Source of the DNA: Crocinitomicaceae bacterium
Lineage (GTDB): Bacteria; Bacteroidota; Bacteroidia; Flavobacteriales_D; Crocinitomicaceae
Direction: 5' to 3'
DNA length: 64,000 nt
Assembly: GCA_029251865.1 (NCBI GenBank)
Contig: JAQXCN010000008.1
Coordinates: 1-64,000, forward strand
Positions 28,467 through 38,448 of the stretch are shown here, piece by piece. Both the position numbers and the translations under genes were made by a program. The notes below the pieces were generated by a model. That model was given only the letters and a program-made list of their open reading frames with translations. It did no database searches and was not told where the DNA came from. The number at the start of each line of letters is the position of its first letter. The stretch's first letter is position 1.

Positions 28467-29072
28467 ATGAAAATTGAAAATGCTTCTTTTTTAATATCCA
28501 ATACGACATTTAAAAAATGCCCTCAAGATGGCAAGCCTGAGTTCGCATTCATAGGCCGATCAAACGTCGGAAAGTCATCTTTGATAAACATGCTGACTAG
28601 CAAAAAAAAATTGGCTAAAACATCCTCAACGCCAGGAAAAACACAACTTATTAATCATTTTATCATTAACGAAGAATGGTATCTGGTTGATTTACCTGGG
28701 TACGGTTTTGCAAAGGCATCCAAAAAAAGTCGTCAAACTTGGGAAATTTTTATTACCGAATATCTTTTACATCGTGAAAGTTTGATGACAACATTCGTTT
28801 TAATCGACGCGAGATTAGCGCCTCAAAAAATAGATCTCGAATTTATGAATTGGTGTGGCTCTAAGGGAATCCCATTTTCAATTGTTTTTACCAAAACAGA
28901 TAAGTTATCAAGTTCTGCTTTACAAAGGAATCTATTGGCATATCGAAAAGAGTTATTGAAGTTTTGGGATGAATTACCTCCTCTTTTTGTCACCTCTGCA
29001 GAATCGAAATTTGGCCGTGAGCCTGTTTTGAATTATGTAGGAGAGATTCTGAAGGCTTTTCAAAGCGCTTAA
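28467..29072 (+). CDS. engB: Ribosome biogenesis GTPase EngB (YsxC/YihA)
   Basis: A small GTPase needed for 50S subunit assembly. The 201-residue protein shows G1 [14 protein letters not shown] (residues 31-44), G2 in [11 protein letters not shown]3 DLPGYGFA, G4 TKTDKL, and SAES near the C terminus. The length is normal for the family. The predicted promoter box ends 4 nt from the ATG, and yebC follows with its own promoter. Confidence 0.94.
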   Translation: MKIENASFLISNTTFKKCPQDGKPEFAFIGRSNVGKSSLINMLTSKKKLAKTSSTPGKTQLINHFIINEEWYLVDLPGYGFAKASKKSRQTWEIFITEYLLHRESLMTTFVLIDARLAPQKIDLEFMNWCGSKGIPFSIVFTKTDKLSSSALQRNLLAYRKELLKFWDELPPLFVTSAESKFGREPVLNYVGEILKAFQSA

Positions 29073-29073
29073 C

Positions 29074-29104
29074 TTGATGATACACGGTCAATTCGTTATT
29101 TTTG
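29074..29104 (+). promoter_or_regulatory. Promoter of yebC
   Basis: TTG (29074-29076), a 20-nt spacer, then TATTTTTG (29097-29104) match both elements of the Bacteroidota promoter at good spacing. The ATG is at 29117, so the leader would be about 5-7 nt. Confidence 0.6.
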
Positions 29105-29116
29105 TGAAAAGAAATT

Positions 29117-29827
29117 ATGGGAAGAGCATTTGAATATCGACGGGCGGCAAAGGAAAAAAGATGGGATAAAATGTCTAAGATTTTCCCAAAACTGGGGAAG
29201 GCTATAACAATGGCTGCTAAAGAAGGCGGAATCGATCCGTCTACAAATGCAAAACTTAGAACTGCAATACAAAATGCGAAGTCTGAGAATATGCCCAAGG
29301 ATAATATAGAGGCAGCTATTTCTCGTTCTATTCAAAAAGACACAGAGCTTTTTTCAGAAATGAATTATGAAGGTAAAGGCCCGCACGGTGTATTAGTATT
29401 TGTAGAATGCGCAACAGACAATTCAACAAGAACAGTTGCCAATGTAAAGTCTTATTTTAATAAAGCAGGTGGGAGCATTGTTCCTACAGGTTCGTTAGAG
29501 TTTATGTTTCAAAGAAAGAGTGTTTTTGAGATTGAGATGACAGCCGAAATGGACCTAGAGGAAATGGAATTCAATCTTATCGATGCGGGTGTCGAGGAAT
29601 TAGAAGCTCAAGATGAAATATTGTTTATTTATGGAGATTACACCTCATTTGGTACAATTTCTAAAGGACTCGAAGATCTGGGTATAGAAGCTCAGAAGTC
29701 TGGATTGAAAAGGTACGCTACATCTCCTGTCGAATTTACCGAAGAACAGCTTGTAGATATTGAAAAAATGTTAGATAAAATTGAGGACGATGATGACATT
29801 CAGCAGGTTTTCACAAACATTGCATAG
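29117..29827 (+). CDS. yebC: YebC/PmpR family regulatory protein
   Basis: A 236-residue member of the YebC/TACO1 family. Members have been described as transcription regulators and, more recently, as factors that help ribosomes through difficult sequences. Family signatures are [38 protein letters not shown], then NIEAAISRS and [32 protein letters not shown]. The length and start are standard. Confidence 0.92.
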   Translation: MGRAFEYRRAAKEKRWDKMSKIFPKLGKAITMAAKEGGIDPSTNAKLRTAIQNAKSENMPKDNIEAAISRSIQKDTELFSEMNYEGKGPHGVLVFVECATDNSTRTVANVKSYFNKAGGSIVPTGSLEFMFQRKSVFEIEMTAEMDLEEMEFNLIDAGVEELEAQDEILFIYGDYTSFGTISKGLEDLGIEAQKSGLKRYATSPVEFTEEQLVDIEKMLDKIEDDDDIQQVFTNIA

Positions 29828-29887
29828 AATAAGATCAATTATATACTAAAGTTCAATAATTAAAGTTATAGTAAGACACTAGCTCTC

Positions 29888-32518
29888 ATGAAATCAGGAT
29901 TTTACATTTTTTTATTGTTTTTTCTACTGTTTTCGTCATGTTCAACAGAAAATAATGCCTTTCTAAATAGAACCTATCATTCAACAACTGCGCGCTTCAA
30001 TGGCTATTTCAACGCCAATGAATTGTTAGATCAGGCATTGAGAACCTTTTATAGCGCTAACAAGGACGATTTTTATTCAATTTTAGATGTTAATCCGTTG
30101 CCAGACGAGGAAGAAGCAAAAGCCATGTATTCCGCAATAGATACAGCTGTGGTTAAGTGCTCAGAGGTTATTAAGAACCACAGCATGCCTAGCACGGAGG
30201 ATATGTACTACAAAGATGTTGAGCACAACAGGTGGATTGATGAGAATTGGATTACAATTGGAAAGGCCCTTTACTACAAAAGAGCCTATGAAAAAGCCTT
30301 AAAGAATTTTCAGTTTGTCAAACGTCTTTTTGCAAAAGACCCATCATTTTATGTCGCAAAACTTTGGATTGCGAAAATCCATATTGAACAAAAATCATAT
30401 GCCGATGCAAAGTTAACACTGGATGATTTAAATGCGATATCACAAGAGCAACGTCAAAAGACTTTTAAAGACTACATACCTTTTGTAAACAAAAAACCTG
30501 CAGGAGAAGATATTGTTCCAGAAATCAGTAGAGATCTTCAATACGACATTTATAAGTCCTATGCAGATTTAGCAATTAAAAGAAAGGAATATCCAGAGGC
30601 TATTCAAGGACTAAAGTCTGCAATTGTAAAATGTCCAACAGCAAAAGAAAAAACACGCTTAAATTTTATTTTAGGCCAGCTTTACCAAAGAAACAATCAG
30701 CTGGATAGCGCAGCATATCATTTTTCGAACGCTCTCAAATCAGCAGCGCCTTATGAGATTGCTTTCAATGCACGTCTCAGTCGTGCCATTTGCGGAGGAG
30801 GAGAAAGGCTAAGTAAAGATTTAAAACGCATGCTTAAGGATGCTAAAAACGCACAGTATAAAGATCAAATTTATTATGCCATGGCCAACCTTGAGCTTAA
30901 CCGAAACGAAAAAGAACTCGGCATATCTTATCTCACAGCTTGTGCTTTTTATTCTAATGGTAATGCGCGTCAGAAGGCAATGGCATACGAGAAATTAGGA
31001 GATATAAGCTATGGTGATCGCGATTATGTGTCTGCACAAAAATATTATGATTCATGTGCTCGATTTATTCCGGAAGGCTATCCTAATGCGGAATTTGTGA
31101 GAGAAAAAGCCGTGAAATTATCTGATTTGGTTGTGGCTATTGAAACTGTGAATTATGAGGACAGTGTTGAGCGGATTGCTTTGATGCCAGAAAAAGAAAG
31201 AGAACGTTTTTTAAAGGAAACATTAAAGCAGCTCAAACGTGAGGCGCAAGAGCGCAAAGAGCGCGAAGCCGCAAAACTATTAGCACTTCAAGAACAAAGT
31301 AATGCCAACTCAAATGCGAATGCAAGTAAATCAGTTTTTAGTAATCCTAAACTTCGGGAAGAGGGGTTTGAGGAGTTTAGAAAGATTTGGGGGACAACAA
31401 GGGAAAATGAAGACCATTGGCGACGTAGTGAGAAAATGAGTTTTGAACTGAGTGAAACGCCTGATTCTTTGAATTCAGATTCTTTACTTGTAGAAGATTC
31501 TGATTCAGATTCACTGTCTGTAGACGATTTGCGAAAAAACTTACCCTTAACGGATAGTTTGTTTGCTGTTTCTGAGTTGAGATTGTTTGAGGCGCTGTAT
31601 TTGAGTGGCGTTTTGTACAAAGAAATTTTAAATGAAACGGCACTCGCTCAACAGCAGTTTGAGCGTGTTTTGGAAAAAAATAAAAGAAACCTTACTGATT
31701 TATCTTCAGCTTTTCAGCTTTATAAAATCAATGAAGCTTCCGGAAATAACGCGCCATACGTGGCTCACATACTGGAGTATTACCCCGGTTCCGATGTCGC
31801 AAAATATCTTAAGGACCCTGATTTTTACATAAAACAAAAAGAGTCAGAGAAGATAAACGAACAAGAATATATTACCATGGCTCAGCGCTATTTTGATGGT
31901 AATTATCAAGAAGTGGCAGATGCTTCTTTAAAAATCATAGAGGAAGATGTTGCTAATGCATTTCGTGCGGAGTATTTACTACTTCATGTTTTTGCTATGG
32001 GTCAAATCACTGAAGATAAGTCAAGTTTAGAGCCCTTGATTCAGAAAGTCATCGATGAGAAGCCAGGAACACCACAGGCTGATATTGCTGAAGATTTATT
32101 AAAAATATTGAAGGATGGTTTTTCCGAAAATGAGTCCCTGTCATTTGAACCAGATTATATTTATAAAAGGGCGTTTTCTGAGAAGCATTACGTTTTTATT
32201 CTTCTCGATAAAGAGGAAGACGAAGAATTAGAGGACTTAAAATCTGCAGTAAAGGGGTTTAACAAGAAGAAGCATAAAGCTGGAGGTTTCCAGGTGAGCA
32301 CAAGTAAAACGGCAAAGAAAGAGCCATTTGTTTTAGTTAAGGAGTTTACAGGCTCACGGGAAGCACAATCCTATATAAATACTTACAAAGCGGGTTATGA
32401 ATACTTAGAGGAATTTCAAAACAATGCGATTTATTCGATAGGAAAAACGAACCTGAAGTTACTTATTGAATCATCGAAGCTCACCGAATATAAATCATTC
32501 TTCGATGATTTTTATTAA
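29888..32518 (+). CDS. SprE/PorW-type lipoprotein of the type IX secretion system
   Basis: An 876-residue lipoprotein (lipobox LLFSSC at residues 14-19) with tetratricopeptide-like helical repeats through most of its length. The opening NRTYHSTTARFNGYFNANELLDQAL is characteristic of SprE/PorW, which links parts of the type IX secretion and gliding machinery in Bacteroidota. A charged coiled-coil stretch rich in Glu, Arg and Lys lies near residues 430-475, and an acidic Ser/Asp-rich linker near 515-550. It is followed 8 nt later by a bactofilin gene, a pairing common in the phylum as far as I know. Confidence 0.85.
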   Translation: MKSGFYIFLLFFLLFSSCSTENNAFLNRTYHSTTARFNGYFNANELLDQALRTFYSANKDDFYSILDVNPLPDEEEAKAMYSAIDTAVVKCSEVIKNHSMPSTEDMYYKDVEHNRWIDENWITIGKALYYKRAYEKALKNFQFVKRLFAKDPSFYVAKLWIAKIHIEQKSYADAKLTLDDLNAISQEQRQKTFKDYIPFVNKKPAGEDIVPEISRDLQYDIYKSYADLAIKRKEYPEAIQGLKSAIVKCPTAKEKTRLNFILGQLYQRNNQLDSAAYHFSNALKSAAPYEIAFNARLSRAICGGGERLSKDLKRMLKDAKNAQYKDQIYYAMANLELNRNEKELGISYLTACAFYSNGNARQKAMAYEKLGDISYGDRDYVSAQKYYDSCARFIPEGYPNAEFVREKAVKLSDLVVAIETVNYEDSVERIALMPEKERERFLKETLKQLKREAQERKEREAAKLLALQEQSNANSNANASKSVFSNPKLREEGFEEFRKIWGTTRENEDHWRRSEKMSFELSETPDSLNSDSLLVEDSDSDSLSVDDLRKNLPLTDSLFAVSELRLFEALYLSGVLYKEILNETALAQQQFERVLEKNKRNLTDLSSAFQLYKINEASGNNAPYVAHILEYYPGSDVAKYLKDPDFYIKQKESEKINEQEYITMAQRYFDGNYQEVADASLKIIEEDVANAFRAEYLLLHVFAMGQITEDKSSLEPLIQKVIDEKPGTPQADIAEDLLKILKDGFSENESLSFEPDYIYKRAFSEKHYVFILLDKEEDEELEDLKSAVKGFNKKKHKAGGFQVSTSKTAKKEPFVLVKEFTGSREAQSYINTYKAGYEYLEEFQNNAIYSIGKTNLKLLIESSKLTEYKSFFDDFY

Positions 32519-32526
32519 ATTAAGAT

Positions 32527-32940
32527 ATGTTTAAGAAGAAAGAATCAGAAAATACAATTATGGGAAATTCATTTGCAGAGGACACGAATTTAATTATCGC
32601 AGGAACTAAACTTCTTGGAGATTTAGTAACAGACAATAATATTCATATAGAAGGTGAAATTCATGGTAATATTGCTTGCAAAGGAAAGGTGACGATTGGG
32701 GTCGCAGGAAGAGTTAAGGGGAATCTTAATTGTTTAACTTGTGAAATCCATGGTAAAATTGATGGTGAAATAAAGGTCGATGATTTATTGACCTTAAAAG
32801 AAACGTCACGAATTCATGGTAATATCGAAACGCTCAAGCTTAAAATTGACGAAGGTTCTTTTTTTGAAGGTAGTTGTAAAATGTCTTCAGCACTACCAGA
32901 TATGAGTAACATGTCTGAACTCGAACTTAATGAGGAGTGA
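32527..32940 (+). CDS. Bactofilin (polymer-forming cytoskeletal protein)
   Basis: A 137-residue bactofilin. These proteins polymerise as beta-helical filaments without nucleotide and organise envelope processes. The core shows the repeating pattern NIHIEGEIHGNIACKGKVTIG, GRVKGNLNC, GKIDGEIKVDDLLTLKETSRIHGNIE, with short disordered ends. Its stop overlaps the atpZ start by 11 nt. Confidence 0.9.
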   Translation: MFKKKESENTIMGNSFAEDTNLIIAGTKLLGDLVTDNNIHIEGEIHGNIACKGKVTIGVAGRVKGNLNCLTCEIHGKIDGEIKVDDLLTLKETSRIHGNIETLKLKIDEGSFFEGSCKMSSALPDMSNMSELELNEE

Positions 32941-33175
32941 ACCACCGAAACTCCGTCGGAAAGCTAATAAGTATGTTAAGTTTTCATCACTTGGTATCCA
33001 AATGGGACTTATTATTTTCGTTTTCACGAAAGGAGGATTATGGCTCGATAGTTACTATGAAACTGAAACGCCTTGGTATACTGTTGGACTCTCTTTAACA
33101 GGTGTTATTGGCTCGTTGAGTTTAATCATAAGAGAAGTTATTAAAATGAACGACAATGATTCGGAAAAAACTTAA
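32930..33175 (+). CDS. atpZ: AtpZ/AtpI family protein
   Basis: An 81-residue protein with two membrane helices (about 22-38 and 50-68) and the family pattern FSSLGIQMGLIIFVFTKGGLWLD. AtpZ with AtpI has been described as a Mg2+/Ca2+ transporter and assembly aid linked to F-type ATP synthases. It overlaps both neighbours (bactofilin and the AtpI-like gene), so these are translationally coupled. The ATP synthase genes themselves begin only at 44252. Confidence 0.82.
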   Translation: MRSEPPKLRRKANKYVKFSSLGIQMGLIIFVFTKGGLWLDSYYETETPWYTVGLSLTGVIGSLSLIIREVIKMNDNDSEKT

Positions 33176-33527
33176 CGGACTTGTTTTTTTATATGTATTT
33201 CTTCTTTGCACAATTCCAGTTGTGCATATTTACTTAACGCATCTTCCGCTCTCAGGGAATTTGATGAACGTAGGTTTCTTATTTCTATTATTTACGTTTT
33301 CTTGGTTTTTAGTTCATGTGCGGATTGAGAATGATCCTAAACGTTTCGTAGGGAATTTTATGGTTATGACCGTAGTTCAGTTTTTAGCTTTTTTGATTTA
33401 TGTGCTGGTCTTAGTCGTTTATAAGACAACATGGATACAGGTTATACACGCCCTGATTTTATGTCTAATCCTTGTTGTACTTCAGGCTATGGCTCTCGCT
33501 AAATCTGGGAAGTCACAATCTTCTTAA
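33156..33527 (+). CDS. AtpI-like four-helix membrane protein
   Basis: A 123-residue protein with four predicted membrane helices. Weak similarity in shape and position to ATP synthase subunit I (RFVGNFMVMTVVQFLAFLIYVLVL in the third helix region) suggests an AtpI-type accessory; this is inference. It overlaps atpZ by 20 nt. Its 3' end overlaps the convergent M28 peptidase gene by 15 nt. Confidence 0.6.
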   Translation: MIRKKLNGLVFLYVFLLCTIPVVHIYLTHLPLSGNLMNVGFLFLLFTFSWFLVHVRIENDPKRFVGNFMVMTVVQFLAFLIYVLVLVVYKTTWIQVIHALILCLILVVLQAMALAKSGKSQSS

Positions 33528-34793
33528 GAACAAGTCAAATAATACAGAAAGATTTTCAAAGGAATTGAATGAAAGGTTTTCGAACGTATCATTTACATCA
33601 TGGTAATTTTGATTGTAGCCTCGTGTATAAATGAAAAATCCGGGAACTCCTTTTTCTGTAAAAAAGTGATGGTCAGAGTTTGCTGCTCTTCCTCTTGATT
33701 TCACATTTGGAACGGATTTAAGACGTTTATTTAAATTCGAAAGCTGTCTAAATTGTTTTTTAAAAAGTGTACCGTTTACTGCTGTTATGCCTTTTTCACC
33801 ACTCCCCATGATGTCTAGGTTTAGCTGAAAGCAAATCTTTTCTAAAGGAAATAAGGGATGTTCTGATAGGTGTTTTGACCCCAATAATCCTATTTCTTCT
33901 CCCGCGAAGGCAACGAGTACGATATCGGTTTTTCTTAAAGGTTTAGTTTTGAATTTCTGTCCTAAATATAGCATCATTGCCACGCCGCTGGCATTGTCAT
34001 TTGCTCCTGGGAATAAAGTTTTATTCCCAAACCTTCCTAAATGGTCATAATGGGCACTAATCATAATTGAACCTTTCGATTTTCGTTTTGCAGGAATTAT
34101 ACCGATAACATTATTAGATGTATGTGAATTCTGAAGTTTTTGATCTATATGTATCGAGAATAGATCTGTAGATGCCATATTTTGCAGTGCGGATTTTTGT
34201 ATTTGAAGATATAAGTTGTCAAATGCATTTTGCCGCACGGACCATGTAAATTTATCCTCTACCACCTCAATGACATCGTGCTTTTTTGCATAGTCTTCAA
34301 TTAGGAAGTGCAAATTAAGCGAACTGTCTTTGCTTTGGGTATCGTTTTTAACGACAAGTATTTTATTCTTCTTGCCTTTGGCTAAATAGTAACGGTAATT
34401 TTCAATAAAGTCTTTTCCTGAGATGTAAATCGGGGTGTAAACTATTTCAGTACAAGATCTATTTTTCCATGTTCCCGAAGATTGTGGCATGGAAATAAAA
34501 TCAATTCCTGGTTGGAGGGCTTCATCATTAACTTTGAAACTAACCTCATTTGGAAAGGTGTTTACATTGAAAGAAAAAGACTGAAAGTAACTAGATTGAA
34601 TAGGTTTAATGCCAATTTTTGAAAATGCTGCTGCAATATATTGCGCTGCAATCGAGTCTCCTGCGTTTACATAACCTCTCCCGTGAAATTCAGAGGAACA
34701 CATGGTTTTCGTGAATTCTTTATAATCAAATTCTGATTGGGCCGTGGCATTGAGGAGTGATGCAAAGCTTAGAATGTATAAGTGCTTTTTCAT
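33513..34793 (-). CDS. Secreted M28 family zinc aminopeptidase
   Basis: A 426-residue peptidase with a signal peptide (first ~19 residues). Zinc-binding motifs are in order: ISAHYDHLG (His), GANDNASGVAMMLYLG (Asp), AGEEIGLLGS (catalytic Glu-Glu), LNLDIMGSG (Asp) and QNYHDVNDTFENL (His). The protein should be exported to the periplasm or outside and cleave N-terminal residues from peptides. No clear C-terminal T9SS domain is seen. Confidence 0.9.
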   Translation of the reverse strand: MKKHLYILSFASLLNATAQSEFDYKEFTKTMCSSEFHGRGYVNAGDSIAAQYIAAAFSKIGIKPIQSSYFQSFSFNVNTFPNEVSFKVNDEALQPGIDFISMPQSSGTWKNRSCTEIVYTPIYISGKDFIENYRYYLAKGKKNKILVVKNDTQSKDSSLNLHFLIEDYAKKHDVIEVVEDKFTWSVRQNAFDNLYLQIQKSALQNMASTDLFSIHIDQKLQNSHTSNNVIGIIPAKRKSKGSIMISAHYDHLGRFGNKTLFPGANDNASGVAMMLYLGQKFKTKPLRKTDIVLVAFAGEEIGLLGSKHLSEHPLFPLEKICFQLNLDIMGSGEKGITAVNGTLFKKQFRQLSNLNKRLKSVPNVKSRGRAANSDHHFFTEKGVPGFFIYTRGYNQNYHDVNDTFENLSFNSFENLSVLFDLFLRRL

Positions 34794-34861
34794 TGTTATA
34801 CTAAAACATATTTTGACTAATGTACATTAAAAAGTCCTTTTTTTTGACAGTAGGCAGGTGC

Positions 34862-34889
34862 TTTGTTCTCTTAAAAGTTGTTATCTTGG
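34862..34889 (+). promoter_or_regulatory. Candidate promoter of tdk
   Basis: TTTG (34862-34865), a 16-nt spacer, then TATCTTGG (34882-34889), one mismatch from TAnnTTTG. It lies 62 nt upstream of the tdk start. Confidence 0.35.
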
Positions 34890-34951
34890 TTGCACTCTTG
34901 AAAGGCAAGGATTTCTTTTTGTTTAAGAGCCATATTGAAAAATAAAAAACT

Positions 34952-35527
34952 ATGTTTTTAGAGCAGTTTCCGATTCAAAATAGATCTAATGGATGGATTG
35001 AAGTGATATGCGGCTCGATGTTTTCTGGTAAAACAGAAGAGCTTATTCGAAGACTAAGAAGAGCAGAGTTTGCTCGTCAAGATCTCGTGCTATTCAAACC
35101 ATCGGTAGATATACGCTACAGCGACAAAAACGTTGTGAGTCATCGTGGTACTGAATTCAATGCGGTGTTGGTCGAGAATTCAAAAGAAATCTTGGCAGCT
35201 GTTAAGAATCAAAAAGTTGTCGCGATTGATGAAGCCCAGTTTTTTGATTCACAATTGGTCGAGGTGGCCTCAGAGCTTGCAGGCCGAGGCATTAGAGTGA
35301 TCCTAGCAGGATTGGATATGGACTATACGGGCGCGCCTTTTGGCCCAATGCCCGCGTTACTTGCAGCAGCCGAGTATGTTTCAAAAGTTCATGCCATTTG
35401 TGTTTCTTGTGGTAATTTAGCGCAATTTTCAAATCGATTGGTTTCTGATACAGACCAGGTAATGCTCGGTGCTGTCGAAGAATATCGTCCTTTGTGCCGT
35501 TCTTGTTTTAATAAGTCTTCGTCGTGA
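34952..35527 (+). CDS. tdk: Thymidine kinase
   Basis: Phosphorylates thymidine with ATP in the salvage pathway. The 191-residue type II enzyme has the P-loop GSMFSGKTEELIRRLRRAE near residue 22, DEAQFF near residue 92, and paired zinc-binding cysteines (CVSCGN and CRSCF) in the C-terminal part. Its TGA stop overlaps the GTG start of the next gene (GTGA), which implies translational coupling. Confidence 0.93.
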   Translation: MFLEQFPIQNRSNGWIEVICGSMFSGKTEELIRRLRRAEFARQDLVLFKPSVDIRYSDKNVVSHRGTEFNAVLVENSKEILAAVKNQKVVAIDEAQFFDSQLVEVASELAGRGIRVILAGLDMDYTGAPFGPMPALLAAAEYVSKVHAICVSCGNLAQFSNRLVSDTDQVMLGAVEEYRPLCRSCFNKSSS

Positions 35528-37800
35528 ATTTTCAACTTTCGAGTCTTGAACTTGCCCATGTTTTAAAATGTGAGAAGGACACTTTTAATAAGGATTTTAT
35601 ACTTAGTGAGGTTGTCTGCGATACCCGTAAAATCATCAATGGTAAAGGCGTTGTTTTTTTTGCCTTACAGGGAAAATATCGGAATGGAGCGTCGTTTATC
35701 AACGAGGCATACCAAAAAGGAGTTCGTGTATTTGTTTTGCGTCAATTGCCGAACAAAACTTATGATGATGCCATTTATTTAAGAGTGGTAGAACCTTTAA
35801 ATGCCTTAATCGAGTTTGCTGGTTGGTACAGGGAAAAATTTCAAATACCTGTTATAGCAATCATTGGCACACATGGTAAAACGACAATAAAAGAGTGGGT
35901 TGGGTTATTGTTAAAAGAAAAATATCACCTCGTTAAATCTCCGAAAAGTTACAACTCAAAACTGGGAGTCGCTATGTCCCTTCTTGGTCTTCATAAAGAT
36001 GCGGAAATGGGATTGTTTGAGGTTTCTATTACCCAAAAGGGTGAAGGTGCATTATTTAGATCGCTTATTCAACCTACACACACAATCATCTCACATGTCG
36101 GTATTAAACATAATGAGAGCTTCTCATCCACCCAAGACAAACACCAAGAGTATACGGCGTTTTTAAAAGGGTGCGACGTTGTATTCAGAATTGATGATAA
36201 GAACAATGAGGTCAAGGTGGGTAATAAAAATTTAGTTCATTCAAATGCTACGGCTGAGATGCAAGATTTTGGCTTCAACGATAAATTCAAATCGGAAAAT
36301 TCTGCTATTTCAAAAAATGTAGCTTCGTTTTTCGGAATCAAAGTTCCTATTCATTATACTTTTTCTGATCTTGCAATGCGCCTGGAAACCTTTGCGGGTA
36401 TTCATGATTCTTTGATAATAAACGATACGTACAGCCTTGATCTTGAGTCGTTAGAAACAGCTTTGCAGTATCAACTTAATGTAGCCAAGAATAGAAAAAG
36501 GATATTGTTCCTCCCTAAGAGCTTGGAAGAACAGTCTCACCCTTCGGTTAAAGCTTTAATTAAACGCTTTGGGAGTATAGATTGTCGCTACATTGATACT
36601 TTGGAAAGCGATTTGACGTTCGTTCAAAACAGCGTTGTTTTAGTTAAGGGAAATCAGGGTGCTTTTATGAATAAGTTTGCGCACAGCCTAAAATTAAAGC
36701 ATCACAGAACTAAAATAAGTGTAAATCTAGGGGCTTTACGAAATAATATTCATGTTTTAAAAGATTTGATTCCTGATGGCACCAAAAGTTTAGTTATGGT
36801 GAAGGCGAACGCCTATGGCACAGGTCTAATTGAGACCGCTTCCTTTATTGAGGGGCTTGGAGTTGATTACCTTGGTGTGGCATACACTGATGAGGGTGTT
36901 ACACTTAGAGAAAATGGTGTTAAATGTCCGATTCTAGTCATGAGTCCTGGTCCAGACGACTTTCAAGACTGTATTTCCTATGAATTAGAACCTTCAATTT
37001 ATTCATTACAGTTGTTGGATGAGTTCATAAAGCTATTGATTTTGAAAAATAAGGTAGGTTTTCCTATTCACCTCAAACTTGATACAGGGATGCATCGTTT
37101 AGGAATTATACCTAAAGAGATCCCGAATTTTATAGACATTTTAAATACACAACCGGAAATACATTTAAAGGGCGTTTATTCACATTTTTCCGAATCTGAT
37201 AATACAAAAGATCATTCTTTTACCGAGCAACAGTTAGATATATTTGAAGTATCTTGCGACTTAATAAAGAAATATGTTTCCTATCCTTTTATTAGGCATA
37301 TTGCCAATTCAGGAGCGATCGTAAACTATCCGTATGCTTCATTCGACATGGTGCGAATGGGATTAGTGGTTTATGGTGTAACAGCGCATTCGGTTCTCGC
37401 TAAAAAGCTCAAACAAGTCATCGAATGGACGAGCGAGGTTGTTCAAGTTAAAAAACTGAAATTAGGTGATACTATAGGTTATAATCGTGCGTTTACAGCC
37501 CAACATGAAATGGATATCGCCGTAATTCCAGTAGGATATGCAGATGGTTTCAGGAGGGCTCTGAGTCAAGGCAAAGGATATGTGTTTATTGATGGCAAAA
37601 AATGCAAAACGTTAGGAAATGTATGCATGGACATGCTCATGGTTGATATTACAGGAATGAATGTTTTGGCAGGTGCATCTGTTGAGATAATTGGAAAACA
37701 ACAAAGCTTAATGAATTTTGCTTCGCAACTTGAAACGATTCCTTATGAAGTTTTAACCTCCTTATCTTTAAGGGTTCACCGGAATTATATCGTAACTTAG
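35524..37800 (+). CDS. Bifunctional MurF-alanine racemase fusion
   Basis: A 758-residue fusion typical of Bacteroidota: the N-terminal half resembles MurF, which adds D-Ala-D-Ala to the UDP-MurNAc-tripeptide, and the C-terminal half (from about residue 395) is alanine racemase. The ATP loop is IGTHGKTTIKEW (113-124). In the racemase half, VKANAYGTG carries the PLP Lys (K427), and the second catalytic Tyr is in IGYNRAF. The MurF half is short, and its late motif reads NDTYSLDLESL rather than the usual NDSYN. The start is GTG, overlapping tdk by 4 nt. Confidence 0.9.
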   Translation: MNFQLSSLELAHVLKCEKDTFNKDFILSEVVCDTRKIINGKGVVFFALQGKYRNGASFINEAYQKGVRVFVLRQLPNKTYDDAIYLRVVEPLNALIEFAGWYREKFQIPVIAIIGTHGKTTIKEWVGLLLKEKYHLVKSPKSYNSKLGVAMSLLGLHKDAEMGLFEVSITQKGEGALFRSLIQPTHTIISHVGIKHNESFSSTQDKHQEYTAFLKGCDVVFRIDDKNNEVKVGNKNLVHSNATAEMQDFGFNDKFKSENSAISKNVASFFGIKVPIHYTFSDLAMRLETFAGIHDSLIINDTYSLDLESLETALQYQLNVAKNRKRILFLPKSLEEQSHPSVKALIKRFGSIDCRYIDTLESDLTFVQNSVVLVKGNQGAFMNKFAHSLKLKHHRTKISVNLGALRNNIHVLKDLIPDGTKSLVMVKANAYGTGLIETASFIEGLGVDYLGVAYTDEGVTLRENGVKCPILVMSPGPDDFQDCISYELEPSIYSLQLLDEFIKLLILKNKVGFPIHLKLDTGMHRLGIIPKEIPNFIDILNTQPEIHLKGVYSHFSESDNTKDHSFTEQQLDIFEVSCDLIKKYVSYPFIRHIANSGAIVNYPYASFDMVRMGLVVYGVTAHSVLAKKLKQVIEWTSEVVQVKKLKLGDTIGYNRAFTAQHEMDIAVIPVGYADGFRRALSQGKGYVFIDGKKCKTLGNVCMDMLMVDITGMNVLAGASVEIIGKQQSLMNFASQLETIPYEVLTSLSLRVHRNYIVT

Positions 37801-37915
37801 CGCTTTAAATTAAGCATCAATGAAAATACCAGCAACACTTCTCTACTGCTTATTTTTTTAGTTTTAATACTTAACTTTTCTTAACTTAAATTGTTAGTTA
37901 CCTAAATACACGATT

Positions 37916-38437
37916 ATGAATAAAAGAGTAGAAGCAGCCCTCAACGACCAAATAAAGAAAGAAGCCTCATCTTCACAATATTATTTAGCTATGGCATCAT
38001 GGGCCGAGTCCAATGGTTTGAATGGAACAGCAAGTTTTATGTATACGCATTCCGATGAGGAGCGTTTTCACATGCTCAAACTTGTGAAGTTTGTTAATGA
38101 GCGCGGAGGAAGAGCCGTAGTTCCTCAATTAGAAAAACCACCTCATGAATTTAAAAACTTAAAGAATGTCTTTGAATCCCTTTTAGAACATGAAATAGGT
38201 GTAACAGCAAGTATCAACAACTTGGTTGACATATGTTTACAAGAAAAGGATTACACGACACATAATTTCGTACAATGGTATGTTTCCGAGCAACTTGAGG
38301 AAGAGGCTTTGGCAAGAACAATATTAGACAAGCTCAATTTAATTGGAACAGATTCGGGAGGGATGTACATGTTCGATCGTGATATGGAAAATTCTTTAAT
38401 TCAAGTCACCAATGCGAATGAAGCCTCCGGGCAATAG
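37916..38437 (+). CDS. ftnA: Ferritin
   Basis: A 173-residue non-heme ferritin that stores iron after oxidising it. The ferroxidase residues of bacterial FtnA are visible: Glu in EASSSQYYLAM, EERFHMLKLVKFVNERGG with the Glu and His, EHEIGVTASI and YVSEQLEEEALA. The length and helix pattern are standard. The 115-nt gap before it holds only weak promoter-like AT-rich sequence. The following sensor-cyclase gene starts 11 nt after its stop, so the two may be co-transcribed. Confidence 0.93.
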   Translation: MNKRVEAALNDQIKKEASSSQYYLAMASWAESNGLNGTASFMYTHSDEERFHMLKLVKFVNERGGRAVVPQLEKPPHEFKNLKNVFESLLEHEIGVTASINNLVDICLQEKDYTTHNFVQWYVSEQLEEEALARTILDKLNLIGTDSGGMYMFDRDMENSLIQVTNANEASGQ

Positions 38438-38448
38438 CTTTCAGTCGC

